Of a stretch of DNA of 64,000 nt, positions 17,197-26,789 are shown in pieces. The notes beneath the pieces were generated by a model. The model searched no databases. It worked only from the letters and a program-made list of their open reading frames with translations, and had not been told where the DNA came from. The stretch lies in contig CAMARW010000010.1 of NCBI GenBank assembly GCA_945860865.1, positions 1-64,000 of the forward strand, given 5' to 3'. The stretch is from Chitinophaga pinensis (GTDB lineage: Bacteria; Bacteroidota; Bacteroidia; UKL13-3). Numbering within the stretch: position 1 is the first letter of the stretch; every line of letters starts with the position of its first letter. The position numbers and the translations under genes are program-made.

Positions 17197-18387
17197 ATGT
17201 ACGGACAATTACAACAACAATTGCAGGCAGAGTTGGCCGAGATTGAGGCAGCAGGATTATATAAAAAAGAACGCATTATTGCCTCTCCGCAAGGAGCTGA
17301 TGTAGTAATGGAGAGTGGACAAAAAGTTTCAGTTTTTTGTGCCAATAACTATTTGGGTTTATCTTCTCATCCGCGGGTTTTAGAGGCAGCTAAGCGCACC
17401 TTAGATACCCACGGTTTTGGATTAAGTTCTGTGCGTTTTATTTGCGGAACACAAGATATTCACAAACAATTAGAAGCCAAATTAGCCGAGTTTTTAGGCA
17501 CAGAAGATACCATTTTATATGCAGCCGCTTTTGATGCCAATGGGGGTGTTTTTGAGCCTTTGTTTAATGAGCAAGATGCCATTATTAGTGATGCCCTAAA
17601 CCATGCTTCTATTATAGATGGTGTGCGTTTGTGCAAAGCTGAACGTCACCGTTACGAGCATAATAATATGGCCGATTTGGAAGAGAAGCTTAAAGCAACC
17701 CAACATTGCCGTAACCGCATCATTGTTACTGATGGCGTTTTTAGCATGGATGGAACCATAGCACAATTAGACCACATTGTAACCCTAGCCGAAAAATACG
17801 ATGCTTTAATCATGGTAGATGAATGTCATGCCAGCGGATTTATGGGTGCCAACGGCAGAGGAACCCACGAATACAGAGAGGTGTTAGGTAAGATAGATAT
17901 CATTACCGGAACTTTAGGCAAAGCTTTGGGCGGCGCTATGGGCGGTTTTACCTCTGGGAAAAAAGAGATTATTGAAATATTACGTCAGCGTAGCAGGCCT
18001 TATTTGTTCTCTAATACCTTAGCCCCTGCTATTGTGGGTGCTAGTATTGAGGTTTTAAATATGCTAACAGAAACCACCAGTTTAAGAGATAAGCTGTGGG
18101 AAAGCACACAATACTTTAGAAGAGAAATGACTGCCGCTGGTTTTGATATAAAGCCAGGCGAGCATCCTATTGTGCCTGTTATGCTATATGATGCTAAGTT
18201 ATCGCAAGATTTTGCCGCCAAATTATTAGAAGAAGGTGTGTATGTGGTAGGCTTTTATTATCCAGTTGTTCCCAAAGGGCAAGCCAGAATTCGTGTGCAA
18301 ATTAGTGCTGGTCACGAGCAACATCACTTGGATCATGCCATTGCCGCTTTTAAGAAAATTGGTAAAGAGCTGGGGGTAATTCAATAA
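17197..18387 (+). CDS. kbl: Glycine C-acetyltransferase (2-amino-3-ketobutyrate CoA ligase)
   Basis: This PLP enzyme converts 2-amino-3-ketobutyrate and CoA to glycine and acetyl-CoA in threonine breakdown. The 396-residue alpha-oxoamine synthase fold is complete. ITGTLGKALGG carries the Schiff-base Lys242, VDECH holds Asp208 and His211, and NNYLGLSSHP and SSVRFICGT are family landmarks. The N-terminus and substrate loops match Kbl better than BioF or HemA, but threonine dehydrogenase (tdh), the usual partner, is not in the window. A TAATTTCG -7-like box lies at 17172-17179. Confidence 0.9.
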   Translation: MYGQLQQQLQAELAEIEAAGLYKKERIIASPQGADVVMESGQKVSVFCANNYLGLSSHPRVLEAAKRTLDTHGFGLSSVRFICGTQDIHKQLEAKLAEFLGTEDTILYAAAFDANGGVFEPLFNEQDAIISDALNHASIIDGVRLCKAERHRYEHNNMADLEEKLKATQHCRNRIIVTDGVFSMDGTIAQLDHIVTLAEKYDALIMVDECHASGFMGANGRGTHEYREVLGKIDIITGTLGKALGGAMGGFTSGKKEIIEILRQRSRPYLFSNTLAPAIVGASIEVLNMLTETTSLRDKLWESTQYFRREMTAAGFDIKPGEHPIVPVMLYDAKLSQDFAAKLLEEGVYVVGFYYPVVPKGQARIRVQISAGHEQHHLDHAIAAFKKIGKELGVIQ

Positions 18388-18398
18388 GTTGAGATTAG

Positions 18399-18465
18399 TT
18401 TACATTTTAGTTATTTTAATTTAACAGCAAGCAAGGAATTTCTTAATAAGCCAAATGAACATTTG
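18399..18465 (+). promoter_or_regulatory. PhoB-like phased heptamer array and -7 box
   Basis: Heptamers repeat every 11 bp: TTTACAT (18399), GTTATTT (18410), TTAACAG (18421), a poor CAAGGAA (18432) and TTAATAA (18443). The -7-like AACATTTG starts at 18458, exactly 15 nt after the last heptamer start. The same 15-nt distance is found at the 23.7-kb and 26.8-kb promoters. Seven-base direct repeats on an 11-bp period are the known layout of Pho boxes, and a PhoX-like gene follows. Confidence 0.5.
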
Positions 18466-18488
18466 TAAACAATTTTAAATTTTTACAA

Positions 18489-20345
18489 ATGAAAAAAACA
18501 TTACTATCAGTATTTGCAGTTGCATCTGCTTTTGCTGCATTTGCTCAAATTCCTTTTCCCGTTACAATAGATACCACTTGGTCGGCATCTACTGTATGGA
18601 TGCCAAAATCGCCACTTAAACTACAAGTTTTGTTTGTAGGAGGAGTAGATACCGTAGAAACAACAGCTACATACGGTAATCCTTCTGGAAGAACCTTGGC
18701 TAAGCAATGGCATGATTTTATTGGCTTTACGCCCGATAAAGAATCTACTACAGATTTAGGTTGGGTTTCTATTAACCATGAAATGATTCAAAAGAATGAT
18801 AAGATTGGTGATGGCGGTGGAATGACCGTTTTTAAACTTCGCAGATTAAAAGGTGATGTGTTAGAAATTGTGCCTCAAACATTAAATGATGGAAGATCTG
18901 GTAAATTCTTTAACGTAGACTTTACAAATATTACTGGCGAAACTGGAATGAACTGCGGTGGTATAGTTGGTCCTGATGGTAGAATCTGGACATCTGAAGA
19001 GTGGATGGCTGTTAGCAATGCTTCTGTAAGCGGTGGTTTGCGTGATACAGCAGATTTTACTATTGGTGTTTCTACTCCTGCTGGTTTTCCTGGTATGAAT
19101 GGCAGAAAATTAAAGAAGTTCCAAAACTGGAATTGGAATGTAGAAATTGATCCAAGACAAGCTAAAGCAGTGCGTAAGCAATACAACTGGGGTAGAGGTG
19201 GCTGGGAAGGCGGCGCTATTTTGCCAGATAACAAAACTGTATTTTTATTTGAAGATGGAACTCCAGGTATCTTAGTAAAGTTTGTGGCAGATAAAGCAGG
19301 TGATTTTACTACAGGTGTTACTTCTGTTTACAAACATGATGCACCAACCAAATGGGTAACTATTGAAAATGAATTAGATTCTTTTGTAAACATACGTTCT
19401 ATTGCTATGAACAGAGGAGCAACCATGTTTACACGTTTAGAGTGGGGTGCTTATTGCAAAGCCAATGGTAAAGTTTATATTACCGAAACTGGTAACGATA
19501 ACCCAGGAAATGCATTTAGAGCTAAAGGTGCAGTTGCTCCTCATTTAATTGTTGCCTACAAAAATCGTTACAAAGAAATTAACAATGCAGATTTCCCTAA
19601 TTCTGATGCAGCAGCTTCTGATTCTATCAGAAACGGTGCTTTCAAAGATTTCTACGGCCGTGTATTAGAATTAGATTTAGTTAGCAACGAAGTTAAAACT
19701 TATATTGAAGGTGGTCCATACAGTGGTTCGGCTACTTCTAAGCCAGTTAACCAATACCCTAATATTCATTTCTCAAACCCTGATGGTTTGAATTTTATGA
19801 CTGTAGGTAACAAAACATACATGATTATTCAAGAAGATTTAAATGGTAGAAATTGGGGAAGAATGCCTGCAGAATACCAAGGTAGCAACCAAACTATCTG
19901 TGAATCATATTTATTAGACATGTCTGTTCCTAACCCTACTTTCGCAAATTTAGTTAGGTTTGCAGCTTGTGCTCCAGGAGCTGAAATTACAGGTGCTATT
20001 GCTTTAGATAGCAAAACCATGTTGGTAAATTCTCAACATCCTGCTTCAACTAACACTTTTCCTTACAATAATTCTTTAACTTATGCTATCAGTGGCTGGG
20101 ATGGATTACCAACTGCTTTATCAGATATTAAAAAAGCGGGTACGCCAACTTTCTCTGTGTATCCTAACCCAGTAGCTCGTGAGTTAAATTTAGACAAAGT
20201 TATGGATGTTGCTATTTATGATATGACTGGTAAGCGTATTAGTGTTCACCGCGATGTTAAAACTGTTGATGTAACAGGATTAAATAGTGGTGTTTATATT
20301 ATCATGAACGAACAAGGTGAGTCTTTGAAGTTTATTGTTGAATAA
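18489..20345 (+). CDS. PhoX-like alkaline phosphatase (DUF839) with T9SS sorting domain
   Basis: This is a 618-residue exported protein with a signal peptide ending AFAAFAQ near residue 20. The body fits the PhoX/DUF839 propeller family of calcium/iron-dependent phosphatases: GWVSINHEM, a GRIWTSEEW turn, NWNWNVEIDP and GGWEGGAILPDNKTVFLFEDG. The last ~70 residues (FSVYPNPVARELNL...LNSGVYII) are a T9SS sorting domain, so it should act at or outside the cell surface, freeing phosphate from organic esters. A phased PhoB-like array precedes it, and a strong terminator with a TTCG loop follows. Metal ligands were not assigned one by one, so family membership is likely rather than certain. Confidence 0.72.
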   Translation: MKKTLLSVFAVASAFAAFAQIPFPVTIDTTWSASTVWMPKSPLKLQVLFVGGVDTVETTATYGNPSGRTLAKQWHDFIGFTPDKESTTDLGWVSINHEMIQKNDKIGDGGGMTVFKLRRLKGDVLEIVPQTLNDGRSGKFFNVDFTNITGETGMNCGGIVGPDGRIWTSEEWMAVSNASVSGGLRDTADFTIGVSTPAGFPGMNGRKLKKFQNWNWNVEIDPRQAKAVRKQYNWGRGGWEGGAILPDNKTVFLFEDGTPGILVKFVADKAGDFTTGVTSVYKHDAPTKWVTIENELDSFVNIRSIAMNRGATMFTRLEWGAYCKANGKVYITETGNDNPGNAFRAKGAVAPHLIVAYKNRYKEINNADFPNSDAAASDSIRNGAFKDFYGRVLELDLVSNEVKTYIEGGPYSGSATSKPVNQYPNIHFSNPDGLNFMTVGNKTYMIIQEDLNGRNWGRMPAEYQGSNQTICESYLLDMSVPNPTFANLVRFAACAPGAEITGAIALDSKTMLVNSQHPASTNTFPYNNSLTYAISGWDGLPTALSDIKKAGTPTFSVYPNPVARELNLDKVMDVAIYDMTGKRISVHRDVKTVDVTGLNSGVYIIMNEQGESLKFIVE

Positions 20346-20379
20346 ATTTTTTTAATAATTCTGAAATTAAGTCTTATTC

Positions 20380-20408
20380 CGGGGTTGGTTCGCCAACCCC
20401 GTTTTTTT
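20380..20408 (+). terminator. Strong intrinsic terminator after PhoX-like gene
   Basis: CGGGGTTGG and CCAACCCCG form a 9-bp GC-rich stem around a TTCG tetraloop, followed by seven T. It separates the PhoX-like gene from the cytochrome genes, whose own start lies 11 bp further on. Confidence 0.9.
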
Positions 20409-20418
20409 GTTATATAAT

Positions 20419-22347
20419 ATGAAAAAATTATCTGTGTTATTGGTGGTGCTATGTGTTATTGTTTCTTGGTCGTTGCTTAGCAGTCATTCTCATAATGATA
20501 CCCTTTCGCAATTATTGGCAAATCAAAAATTAAATAATTTCAAGAAAGAACTTAATCAATTTAACCAGCTAGTAATTAATTGGAAGGAAGCTAAAGTATC
20601 TGAAAAGTCCATTCAATTGGCCTATAAGCAACTTCGTAATTCCTATAAACAAATAGAATTTTTACTCGAATTTACAGATCCTGCCTTAGTAAAGGATAAT
20701 TTAAATGGGGCTCCGCTCCCTCATCTAGATAAAACTGCACCTAGTTTATTGGTTTTAAATCCGGTTGGTTTGCAAGTTTTGGATGAATTATTGCAAGAAC
20801 CAAAGGATTCTATTACCATCCAAGAAATTAAGTTTCAGTCGGATTTGCTAAATCAAACCATGCAATCTTATCAATGGCAAACCAAGATATACGACCGATA
20901 TATTTTTGAGGGTGCGTTTATTGCCCTCATTAGGTTGTTTAATCTTGGACTTACTGGTTTTGATACGCCTGGATCACTTCATGGTATTGAAGATAGTAAA
21001 TCAGTTTTATTAAGCCTAAAAGAATTCTTAGTTTTATACCAATCTGCCCTAGATGCTAGAAAACCTGGTTTTCATGCAGAATTAATGCAGATGTTATCAT
21101 CTGCCATTCAAGATTTAAATAAATCAAAAGGGTTTAATGAATTTAATCGCTATGCTTTTCTAGTTAATCATTTAAATCCTTTAATCAACCAATTTAAAAG
21201 CGCCAAGCATCTCTTGCAAATTGAAACTATGGAAGAGGTAAACCCCAATCAAAGTGCATTAAATTATGAAGCCAATGGTTTATTCGACCCTAATTTACTT
21301 CAAAAAGATTTTTACCTAAAATTGCCAATTAAATACAGGAATGAAAAAACCATCGCTTTGGGCAAATTACTTTTCTATGACCCTATTTTATCTGCAAACA
21401 ATGCCAGAAGCTGTGGCAGCTGCCACAATCCAACACTTGCTTTTACAGATGGATTACAAAAAAGCAGGGCGTTTAAATCGGATACATTTATTCAAAGAAA
21501 TGCCCCAAGTCTTATTAATTCGGTGTATGCCGAACGTTTCTTTTATGATTTAAGAGCGGGCACCTTAGAAGACCAAACAGAACATGTAATATTTAGCAAA
21601 GAAGAATTTAATACCTCTTACTTTGATATTTTCAATAAATTAAATGGTAGCAAAACCTATGCAGAAATGTTTAAGCAAACTTTTCCTGATTTTAATCCTG
21701 CCTCTTTAAACAGAACCACTTTATCATACGCTTTGGCTGCTTATGTGGGGTCAATTACTTCTTTTAGTTCACCTTTTGATTTGGCTGTGCAGCAAGGGGC
21801 AAAGGCACAATTGCCAAATCAAGTTGTAAATGGTTTCAATCTATTTATGGGTAAAGCTGCTTGTGGTACTTGTCATTTTGCCCCTGTTTTTAATGGAACC
21901 ACGCCACCTTTCTTTTTTGAATCTGAGTCGGAGGTTCTGGGCGTACCTGAAGACGCCTCTGCGAAAGTTTGGAAATTAGATGGCGACAAGGGTAGAGCAG
22001 ACGGTAGGTACAAAGAAAATATTCCATTCTATGAATATTCCTTTAAAACAGTTACTGTTCGCAATACTGCCTTAACCAAACCCTATATGCATAATGGAAG
22101 TTTTTTAACATTAGAGGATGTTGTAGATTTTTATAATAATGGGGGAGGTGCCGGCAAAGGTCTTTCTGTTCCCCATCAAACATTGGCTAGCGATAAACTT
22201 AATTTATCGAAAAATGAAATTGCTGATCTCTTAGCTTTTATGAATAGTTTAAATGATAGCAACTACCATTTTGAAATGCCAGTTACCCTACCTGCAATCG
22301 AGTTATATCCAAATTTAAACAATAGAATCATTGGCGGTTCGTACTAA
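20419..22347 (+). CDS. Di-haem cytochrome c peroxidase / MauG-family protein
   Basis: This 642-residue periplasmic protein begins with a signal-anchor-like run (LSVLLVVLCVIVSWSLL). Residues ~20-285 form a helical N-terminal domain I do not recognise. Residues ~300-625 form a CcpA/MauG domain with two haem-c sites: SCGSCHNP near residue 332 and ACGTCHFAP near 480. The FTDGL, APSLINSVYAERFFYDLRA and PYMHNGSFLTLEDVVDFYNNGGG landmarks of di-haem peroxidases are present. It would reduce peroxide or oxidise an unknown partner. ATG at 20419 is chosen; the next gene overlaps its 3' end by 17 bp, implying co-translation. Confidence 0.85.
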   Translation: MKKLSVLLVVLCVIVSWSLLSSHSHNDTLSQLLANQKLNNFKKELNQFNQLVINWKEAKVSEKSIQLAYKQLRNSYKQIEFLLEFTDPALVKDNLNGAPLPHLDKTAPSLLVLNPVGLQVLDELLQEPKDSITIQEIKFQSDLLNQTMQSYQWQTKIYDRYIFEGAFIALIRLFNLGLTGFDTPGSLHGIEDSKSVLLSLKEFLVLYQSALDARKPGFHAELMQMLSSAIQDLNKSKGFNEFNRYAFLVNHLNPLINQFKSAKHLLQIETMEEVNPNQSALNYEANGLFDPNLLQKDFYLKLPIKYRNEKTIALGKLLFYDPILSANNARSCGSCHNPTLAFTDGLQKSRAFKSDTFIQRNAPSLINSVYAERFFYDLRAGTLEDQTEHVIFSKEEFNTSYFDIFNKLNGSKTYAEMFKQTFPDFNPASLNRTTLSYALAAYVGSITSFSSPFDLAVQQGAKAQLPNQVVNGFNLFMGKAACGTCHFAPVFNGTTPPFFFESESEVLGVPEDASAKVWKLDGDKGRADGRYKENIPFYEYSFKTVTVRNTALTKPYMHNGSFLTLEDVVDFYNNGGGAGKGLSVPHQTLASDKLNLSKNEIADLLAFMNSLNDSNYHFEMPVTLPAIELYPNLNNRIIGGSY

Positions 22348-23668
22348 ATTATTTTCCTTTTTCTCCCTTTTTTTTATTTGTGCTATTTTTGAATTGGCAT
22401 GGGCTCAGCCTGTTTCTTTTAATAAAGAGGTTTTACCTGTTATTTTAAAAAAGTGTGCCACCTGCCATTATCAAAATGGTTATGCGCCATTTGCGTTAAC
22501 CAATTATGAAGAGGTAAAAAGACACACCAAAGAAATGTCTATTGTAATACCTAATAATAGCATGCCACCTTGGAAAGCAGATGCCAGTTTTCGAGATTTT
22601 GCAGCAAATCGTTCTTTAAGTAATGCAGAAAAGGAGTTAATTTTAAGTTGGATAAAATCGGGAGCTACCCAGGATGTTTCAGATTCAAAAATTACACTTT
22701 CCAAGCCCTTTAAGCCAGAAAAGCCAGATATCTTGCTTAAAATGAATAAGCCATATTTGCTTAAAGCATCTAACTTAAATACATACATCTCTTATAAAAT
22801 CCCTTTTGAATTAGATTCTAACTATGCCATTTCGGGTATTCAATTTATTCCAGGATCTAAAATTGCTGTGCACCATGCCTCTTATCAAATATATGAGGTA
22901 GCAGATGATGTAGATGTGTTTGCTGGTCCAGATTACTTTACGTATAAAGAAGACTCTCTTAACCGGGTGGATGACACCAGAGATTTTAATTATTTTAATA
23001 TGGTCGGTGAATCGGGTGTATTGCCCAAAGAGCGCTATCATGGGGGTTGGTTACCCGGAACGGAAAAAATTGTATTTCCGCCTGGCATAGGTTTTAATCT
23101 CCCTAAAAGAGGTGTATTAATCATAAGAAGTCTGCATTATTCACCTAGTCCGATAGATGTGTATGATCAATCTGCTCTCGGTTTTTATGTATCTAAGATG
23201 CCCATTAGCAGGCCTGTAGGTTTTGCAGCTTTTCAGCCCAGAAATCCTAGCCCAGGCTTTAGTTGGACCATAGCGGCAGATACGATATACCGTGCCCACC
23301 TCAATGTAAAATTTAACAATGATGTAAGCTTATTGTTTATTAATCCGCATATGCACCTGATTGGAAAAACCTTTAAAGCGATGGCTATTACGCCCAATGC
23401 AGATACCATACCTTTGGTGCATATCGCTGATTGGGATTTTAATTGGCAAGATTTTTATCGGTATAAGAAGATGGTAAAAATCCCTACTGGTTCAGTGCTG
23501 CATGCTGAAGCTACTTATGATAATACCAATCAGAATCCTTTTAACCCTAATTATCCGGCCAAATCTATGCCTTTTGAAACAGGTATGAATGAGTCGAATG
23601 AAATGATGCGACTTGTTATTTTGTACTTACCTTATTTAATTGGCGATGAGAATATTAGTTTAGAGTAG
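22331..23668 (+). CDS. Cytochrome c / Cu type II monooxygenase-like fusion protein
   Basis: This 445-residue exported protein has a TTG start (no ATG gives the signal peptide FFSLFFICAIFELAWAQ). Residues ~30-130 carry one haem-c site, KCATCHYQ, followed by the NNSMPPWKAD segment usual in this family. Residues ~140-440 resemble copper type II ascorbate-dependent monooxygenases: HHASYQIYE, HMHLIGKTFKAM and YDNTNQNPFNPN supply the His and Met-type ligands. Its 5' end overlaps the di-haem peroxidase gene by 17 bp, so the two are co-translated and probably exchange electrons in the periplasm. The substrate is unknown. Confidence 0.75.
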   Translation: MAVRTKLFSFFSLFFICAIFELAWAQPVSFNKEVLPVILKKCATCHYQNGYAPFALTNYEEVKRHTKEMSIVIPNNSMPPWKADASFRDFAANRSLSNAEKELILSWIKSGATQDVSDSKITLSKPFKPEKPDILLKMNKPYLLKASNLNTYISYKIPFELDSNYAISGIQFIPGSKIAVHHASYQIYEVADDVDVFAGPDYFTYKEDSLNRVDDTRDFNYFNMVGESGVLPKERYHGGWLPGTEKIVFPPGIGFNLPKRGVLIIRSLHYSPSPIDVYDQSALGFYVSKMPISRPVGFAAFQPRNPSPGFSWTIAADTIYRAHLNVKFNNDVSLLFINPHMHLIGKTFKAMAITPNADTIPLVHIADWDFNWQDFYRYKKMVKIPTGSVLHAEATYDNTNQNPFNPNYPAKSMPFETGMNESNEMMRLVILYLPYLIGDENISLE

Positions 23669-23699
23669 ATTTATTTTATAGGTTAATTTTTTCATGCAT

Positions 23700-23777
23700 T
23701 TAACAATAAATTAACATTGCCTTAACAATACACTAACAGCTTGTTAACTTTAGGGTAATTTAATGGCGTTAAAATTG
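23700..23777 (+). promoter_or_regulatory. PhoB-like array of six phased heptamers and -7 box
   Basis: Six heptamers lie on a strict 11-bp period: TTAACAA 23700, TTAACAT 23711, TTAACAA 23722, CTAACAG 23733, TTAACTT 23744 and GTAATTT 23755. A -7 box TAAAATTG starts at 23770, 15 nt after the last heptamer start, and the ATG of the TonB receptor follows at 23794. This is the clearest of the arrays and is visible by eye as five TAAC words in a row. Confidence 0.65.
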
Positions 23778-23793
23778 TTTAAATATTTTAAGC

Positions 23794-26706
23794 ATGAAAA
23801 TTAGATTTTTTACTCTGTTAATCACCTTATTACAAGTTTCTACGATTCTTACAGCCGCCACCACTGGTAAAATTGGCGGAAAAATAATTGACAGAAAAAC
23901 GGGTGAAGAGTTGATAGGTGTGACTGTTTTGGTAGAAGGAACCCCAATGGGAGCATCTACTGATTTTGAAGGCAAGTTTATGATTGCTAATTTAAAGCCT
24001 GGTTTTTACACACTTATTGCCTCTTATGTTTCCTACACCAAAAAATCCATTAAAAATATTGAAGTAAAAGCAGGTGAGGTAACCAATGTGGTTATTGCAT
24101 TAGATGCTGTTTCTAATGATTTATCAGAAGTAGTGGTTCAGGGTACATTGAAAAGAGAGAATGCTAGCGCTTTGTTAATTCAACAAAAGAAAAGTGTTTC
24201 AATTTCAGATGGTATCTCTGCTGATATGATAAAGAAGACGCCAGATGCTACCACGGGTGATGTTATGAAACGTGTGAGTGGTACTTCTATCCAAGACAAT
24301 AAATTTGCCGTAATTCGCGGATTAAATGATAGGTATAATACGGCTTACATAAATGGAGCACCGCTTCCTAGTTCTGAAAGTGATAGAAAAGCTTTTAGTT
24401 TTGATATCTTTCCTTCAAATATGTTGGCTAACATGGTAATTACCAAAACAGCTTCTCCTGATTTACCTGGTGATTTTGCTGGTGGATTGATAACCATCAA
24501 CACGCGTGATATTCCAGAAGAAAAATTTGTATCTGTTTCATCAGGAACGAGTTTTCATAGTATTACTACTGGTAAGGCTGGCGTTGGGTCTAACACCAGC
24601 AGTACAGATTTTTTAGGATTTGATGATGGCAAACGCCTTATTCCAGAAAATATTCCAAGCAGAGGAGAATACAACTCTTCGCCAAATAAAATTGAAAACT
24701 CTAAAGCATTTGATGAGGATTGGACATTATTAAGACCAACTAATTTACCTCTTAATTACTCGTTAAACCTTGCTGGTGGAAATAGTTATAAAGTAGGGAA
24801 AAATGATGAGTTTGGCTTTATTGTTTCAGGTTCTTATAGCAACACAAGAAGGAATTTGTTTGTAGAAAGAAACCAATTCAATAGGCCCATGGATGGTAAC
24901 GATAATCAAATTCAAAGGAGCTACCAAGATACCATCACTAGAGATGAAGTATTATCTGGTTTAATGGCTAATTTTGGTTATAAAATTGGAAAAAATCATA
25001 AGATTTCATTCAAAAATGCATTAACCCTAAATGCAGAAAACCTCACTACTTTAAGAGCTGGTGCTGATGATTATACCTCAGAACAGGTTCCACTTGTTAG
25101 AAATGTTTATTTTAATTACAGTCAAAGTAGGCTATTAACCAATCAATTGATTGGAGAGCATTATTTGCCAACATCTAAAATTAAGATAAAGTGGGTGCTT
25201 AATAACAATAGTATAAACAGAACGATACCAGATTTTAAAAGATTTTCTACCTCGGCAAATCTTATTTCGCAAGAAGATGGCTACACGCCTTATGCCGCTC
25301 AATTTAATAATACAATCAATTTTACGCAACTAGGAAGGTTCTACTCAAGTTTAGATGAAAACATAAGAAGCGCTGGTGTAGATGTGCAAAAACCTCTTGC
25401 TGAGTTGAGTAATAAAAAGATTAAAACAGATGTTAAAGTGGGTGGATTTTTTCAAAAAAGAAGCAGAGAATTTAAAGCCCGTGCATTTGTACCAGTTTTA
25501 AAGAAAGGTGGTATAGATGGCATCAGATTTAGAGAGGGGATGATGGATACCATGTTTCGTGCTGATGCCTACGGTGAAGATTTTTACTGGGAAGAGGATT
25601 TTCGCGCACAAGATGTATACAGTGCCAAATCTAACCTTGCTGCAGCTTATTTAATGCTCGACCAAAAAATTGCCTCTAGATTTAGATTTGTATATGGTGT
25701 AAGGTTTGAGAGCTACAATCAAAATCTTAGTTCTTTTGAACTGAACTCTAGTCCGCCTGTTCCTTTAAATGTGGATACTGTTTTTAATGATTTCTTGCCC
25801 TCGTTAAACTTCACTTATGAGCTAACATCAAAAACTAACTTAAGGTTTTCTGCCTCAAGAACCCTTGCTAGGCCAGAGTTTAGAGAGTTAGCTCCATTCT
25901 CTTTTTATGATTTTAACATCAATACAGTTGTTACTGGTAACACTAGTTTAACAAGAACAAAAATTAATAATTTTGATCTTCGATATGAGTTTTACCCTGG
26001 TGAGGGGCAAATTTTGTCGGCCTCAGCTTTTTATAAAACATTTCGTAACCCTATAGAAATGGTTTATGAATTTAGAGGAAGCGACACCTATTTAAGCTAT
26101 TCATCTAATGCCAACGCTACAAATTATGGAATTGAGTTTGAGATCCGTAAAAACTTTGACTTTTTAGATAATATATTCAAAACTACTTGGATAAAAGACT
26201 TCAGTTTTACAGCTAACTACGCATATATAATTTCTGAGGTTAAATTTGATGAGAGTGTTTCCTTGAAACAGTTTGGCACAAGACCTCTTCAAGGTCAATC
26301 ACCTTATATTTTAAACACTAGCTTGCAGTACTACAATAATAAATCTGCTTTTGGATTTGCTGTATTTGTAAATAGAATTGGAAGAAGGATTGCTTTTGTG
26401 AGAGAAATTAATGGTTTAATTCCCGATTTATGGGAAAATCCTAGAACAGTTGTTGATATTAGTATATCCAAAAGAATTTGGAAGGGTTTAGAAGCTAAAT
26501 TTGCTGTCAATGATCTTTTAGCTCAAGATTTGGTTTTTTATTGGGATAACAATGAAAATGGAAAGCTAGACAATTTTAATAAACAACAGTTAATTAATGC
26601 AGCACCCGGACCAGGAGAATCTGCTAAACGATTTAGTATGGATAATGATGTGTTCCGTCATAGAATGGGTTATACAATGTCTTTTAGTTTGTCTTATAAA
26701 TTTTAA
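23794..26706 (+). CDS. TonB-dependent receptor with carboxypeptidase-regulatory-like domain
   Basis: This 970-residue outer-membrane transporter has a signal peptide (~1-22) and a CarboxypepD_reg-like Ig domain at ~26-108 (GKIIDRKTGEELIGVTVLVEG...STDFEGKF). A plug domain at ~125-245 (RVSGTSIQDNKFAVIRGLNDRYNTAYINGAPLP) precedes a 22-strand-type barrel to the terminal Phe (MSFSLSYKF). No SusD partner follows; the next gene is the beta-helix T9SS protein, under a matching promoter. The strong phased PhoB-like array suggests induction by phosphate starvation, so a phosphate-containing ligand is the best guess. Ligand specificity cannot be read from sequence. Confidence 0.88.
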   Translation: MKIRFFTLLITLLQVSTILTAATTGKIGGKIIDRKTGEELIGVTVLVEGTPMGASTDFEGKFMIANLKPGFYTLIASYVSYTKKSIKNIEVKAGEVTNVVIALDAVSNDLSEVVVQGTLKRENASALLIQQKKSVSISDGISADMIKKTPDATTGDVMKRVSGTSIQDNKFAVIRGLNDRYNTAYINGAPLPSSESDRKAFSFDIFPSNMLANMVITKTASPDLPGDFAGGLITINTRDIPEEKFVSVSSGTSFHSITTGKAGVGSNTSSTDFLGFDDGKRLIPENIPSRGEYNSSPNKIENSKAFDEDWTLLRPTNLPLNYSLNLAGGNSYKVGKNDEFGFIVSGSYSNTRRNLFVERNQFNRPMDGNDNQIQRSYQDTITRDEVLSGLMANFGYKIGKNHKISFKNALTLNAENLTTLRAGADDYTSEQVPLVRNVYFNYSQSRLLTNQLIGEHYLPTSKIKIKWVLNNNSINRTIPDFKRFSTSANLISQEDGYTPYAAQFNNTINFTQLGRFYSSLDENIRSAGVDVQKPLAELSNKKIKTDVKVGGFFQKRSREFKARAFVPVLKKGGIDGIRFREGMMDTMFRADAYGEDFYWEEDFRAQDVYSAKSNLAAAYLMLDQKIASRFRFVYGVRFESYNQNLSSFELNSSPPVPLNVDTVFNDFLPSLNFTYELTSKTNLRFSASRTLARPEFRELAPFSFYDFNINTVVTGNTSLTRTKINNFDLRYEFYPGEGQILSASAFYKTFRNPIEMVYEFRGSDTYLSYSSNANATNYGIEFEIRKNFDFLDNIFKTTWIKDFSFTANYAYIISEVKFDESVSLKQFGTRPLQGQSPYILNTSLQYYNNKSAFGFAVFVNRIGRRIAFVREINGLIPDLWENPRTVVDISISKRIWKGLEAKFAVNDLLAQDLVFYWDNNENGKLDNFNKQQLINAAPGPGESAKRFSMDNDVFRHRMGYTMSFSLSYKF

Positions 26707-26728
26707 CAATTTAGCAAATTATTTCACT

Positions 26729-26760
26729 AAGGTTCAGCTTTTTATGGCTGAACCTTTTTT
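26729..26760 (+). terminator. Intrinsic terminator after TonB receptor
   Basis: AAGGTTCAGC (26729-26738) pairs with GCTGAACCTT (26747-26756) around an 8-nt loop, and the T-run continues to 26760. The next gene therefore needs its own promoter, which is seen at 26790-26845. Confidence 0.9.
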
Positions 26761-26789
26761 GTTTATTTGGGATTGAAAATCCAACCTAC

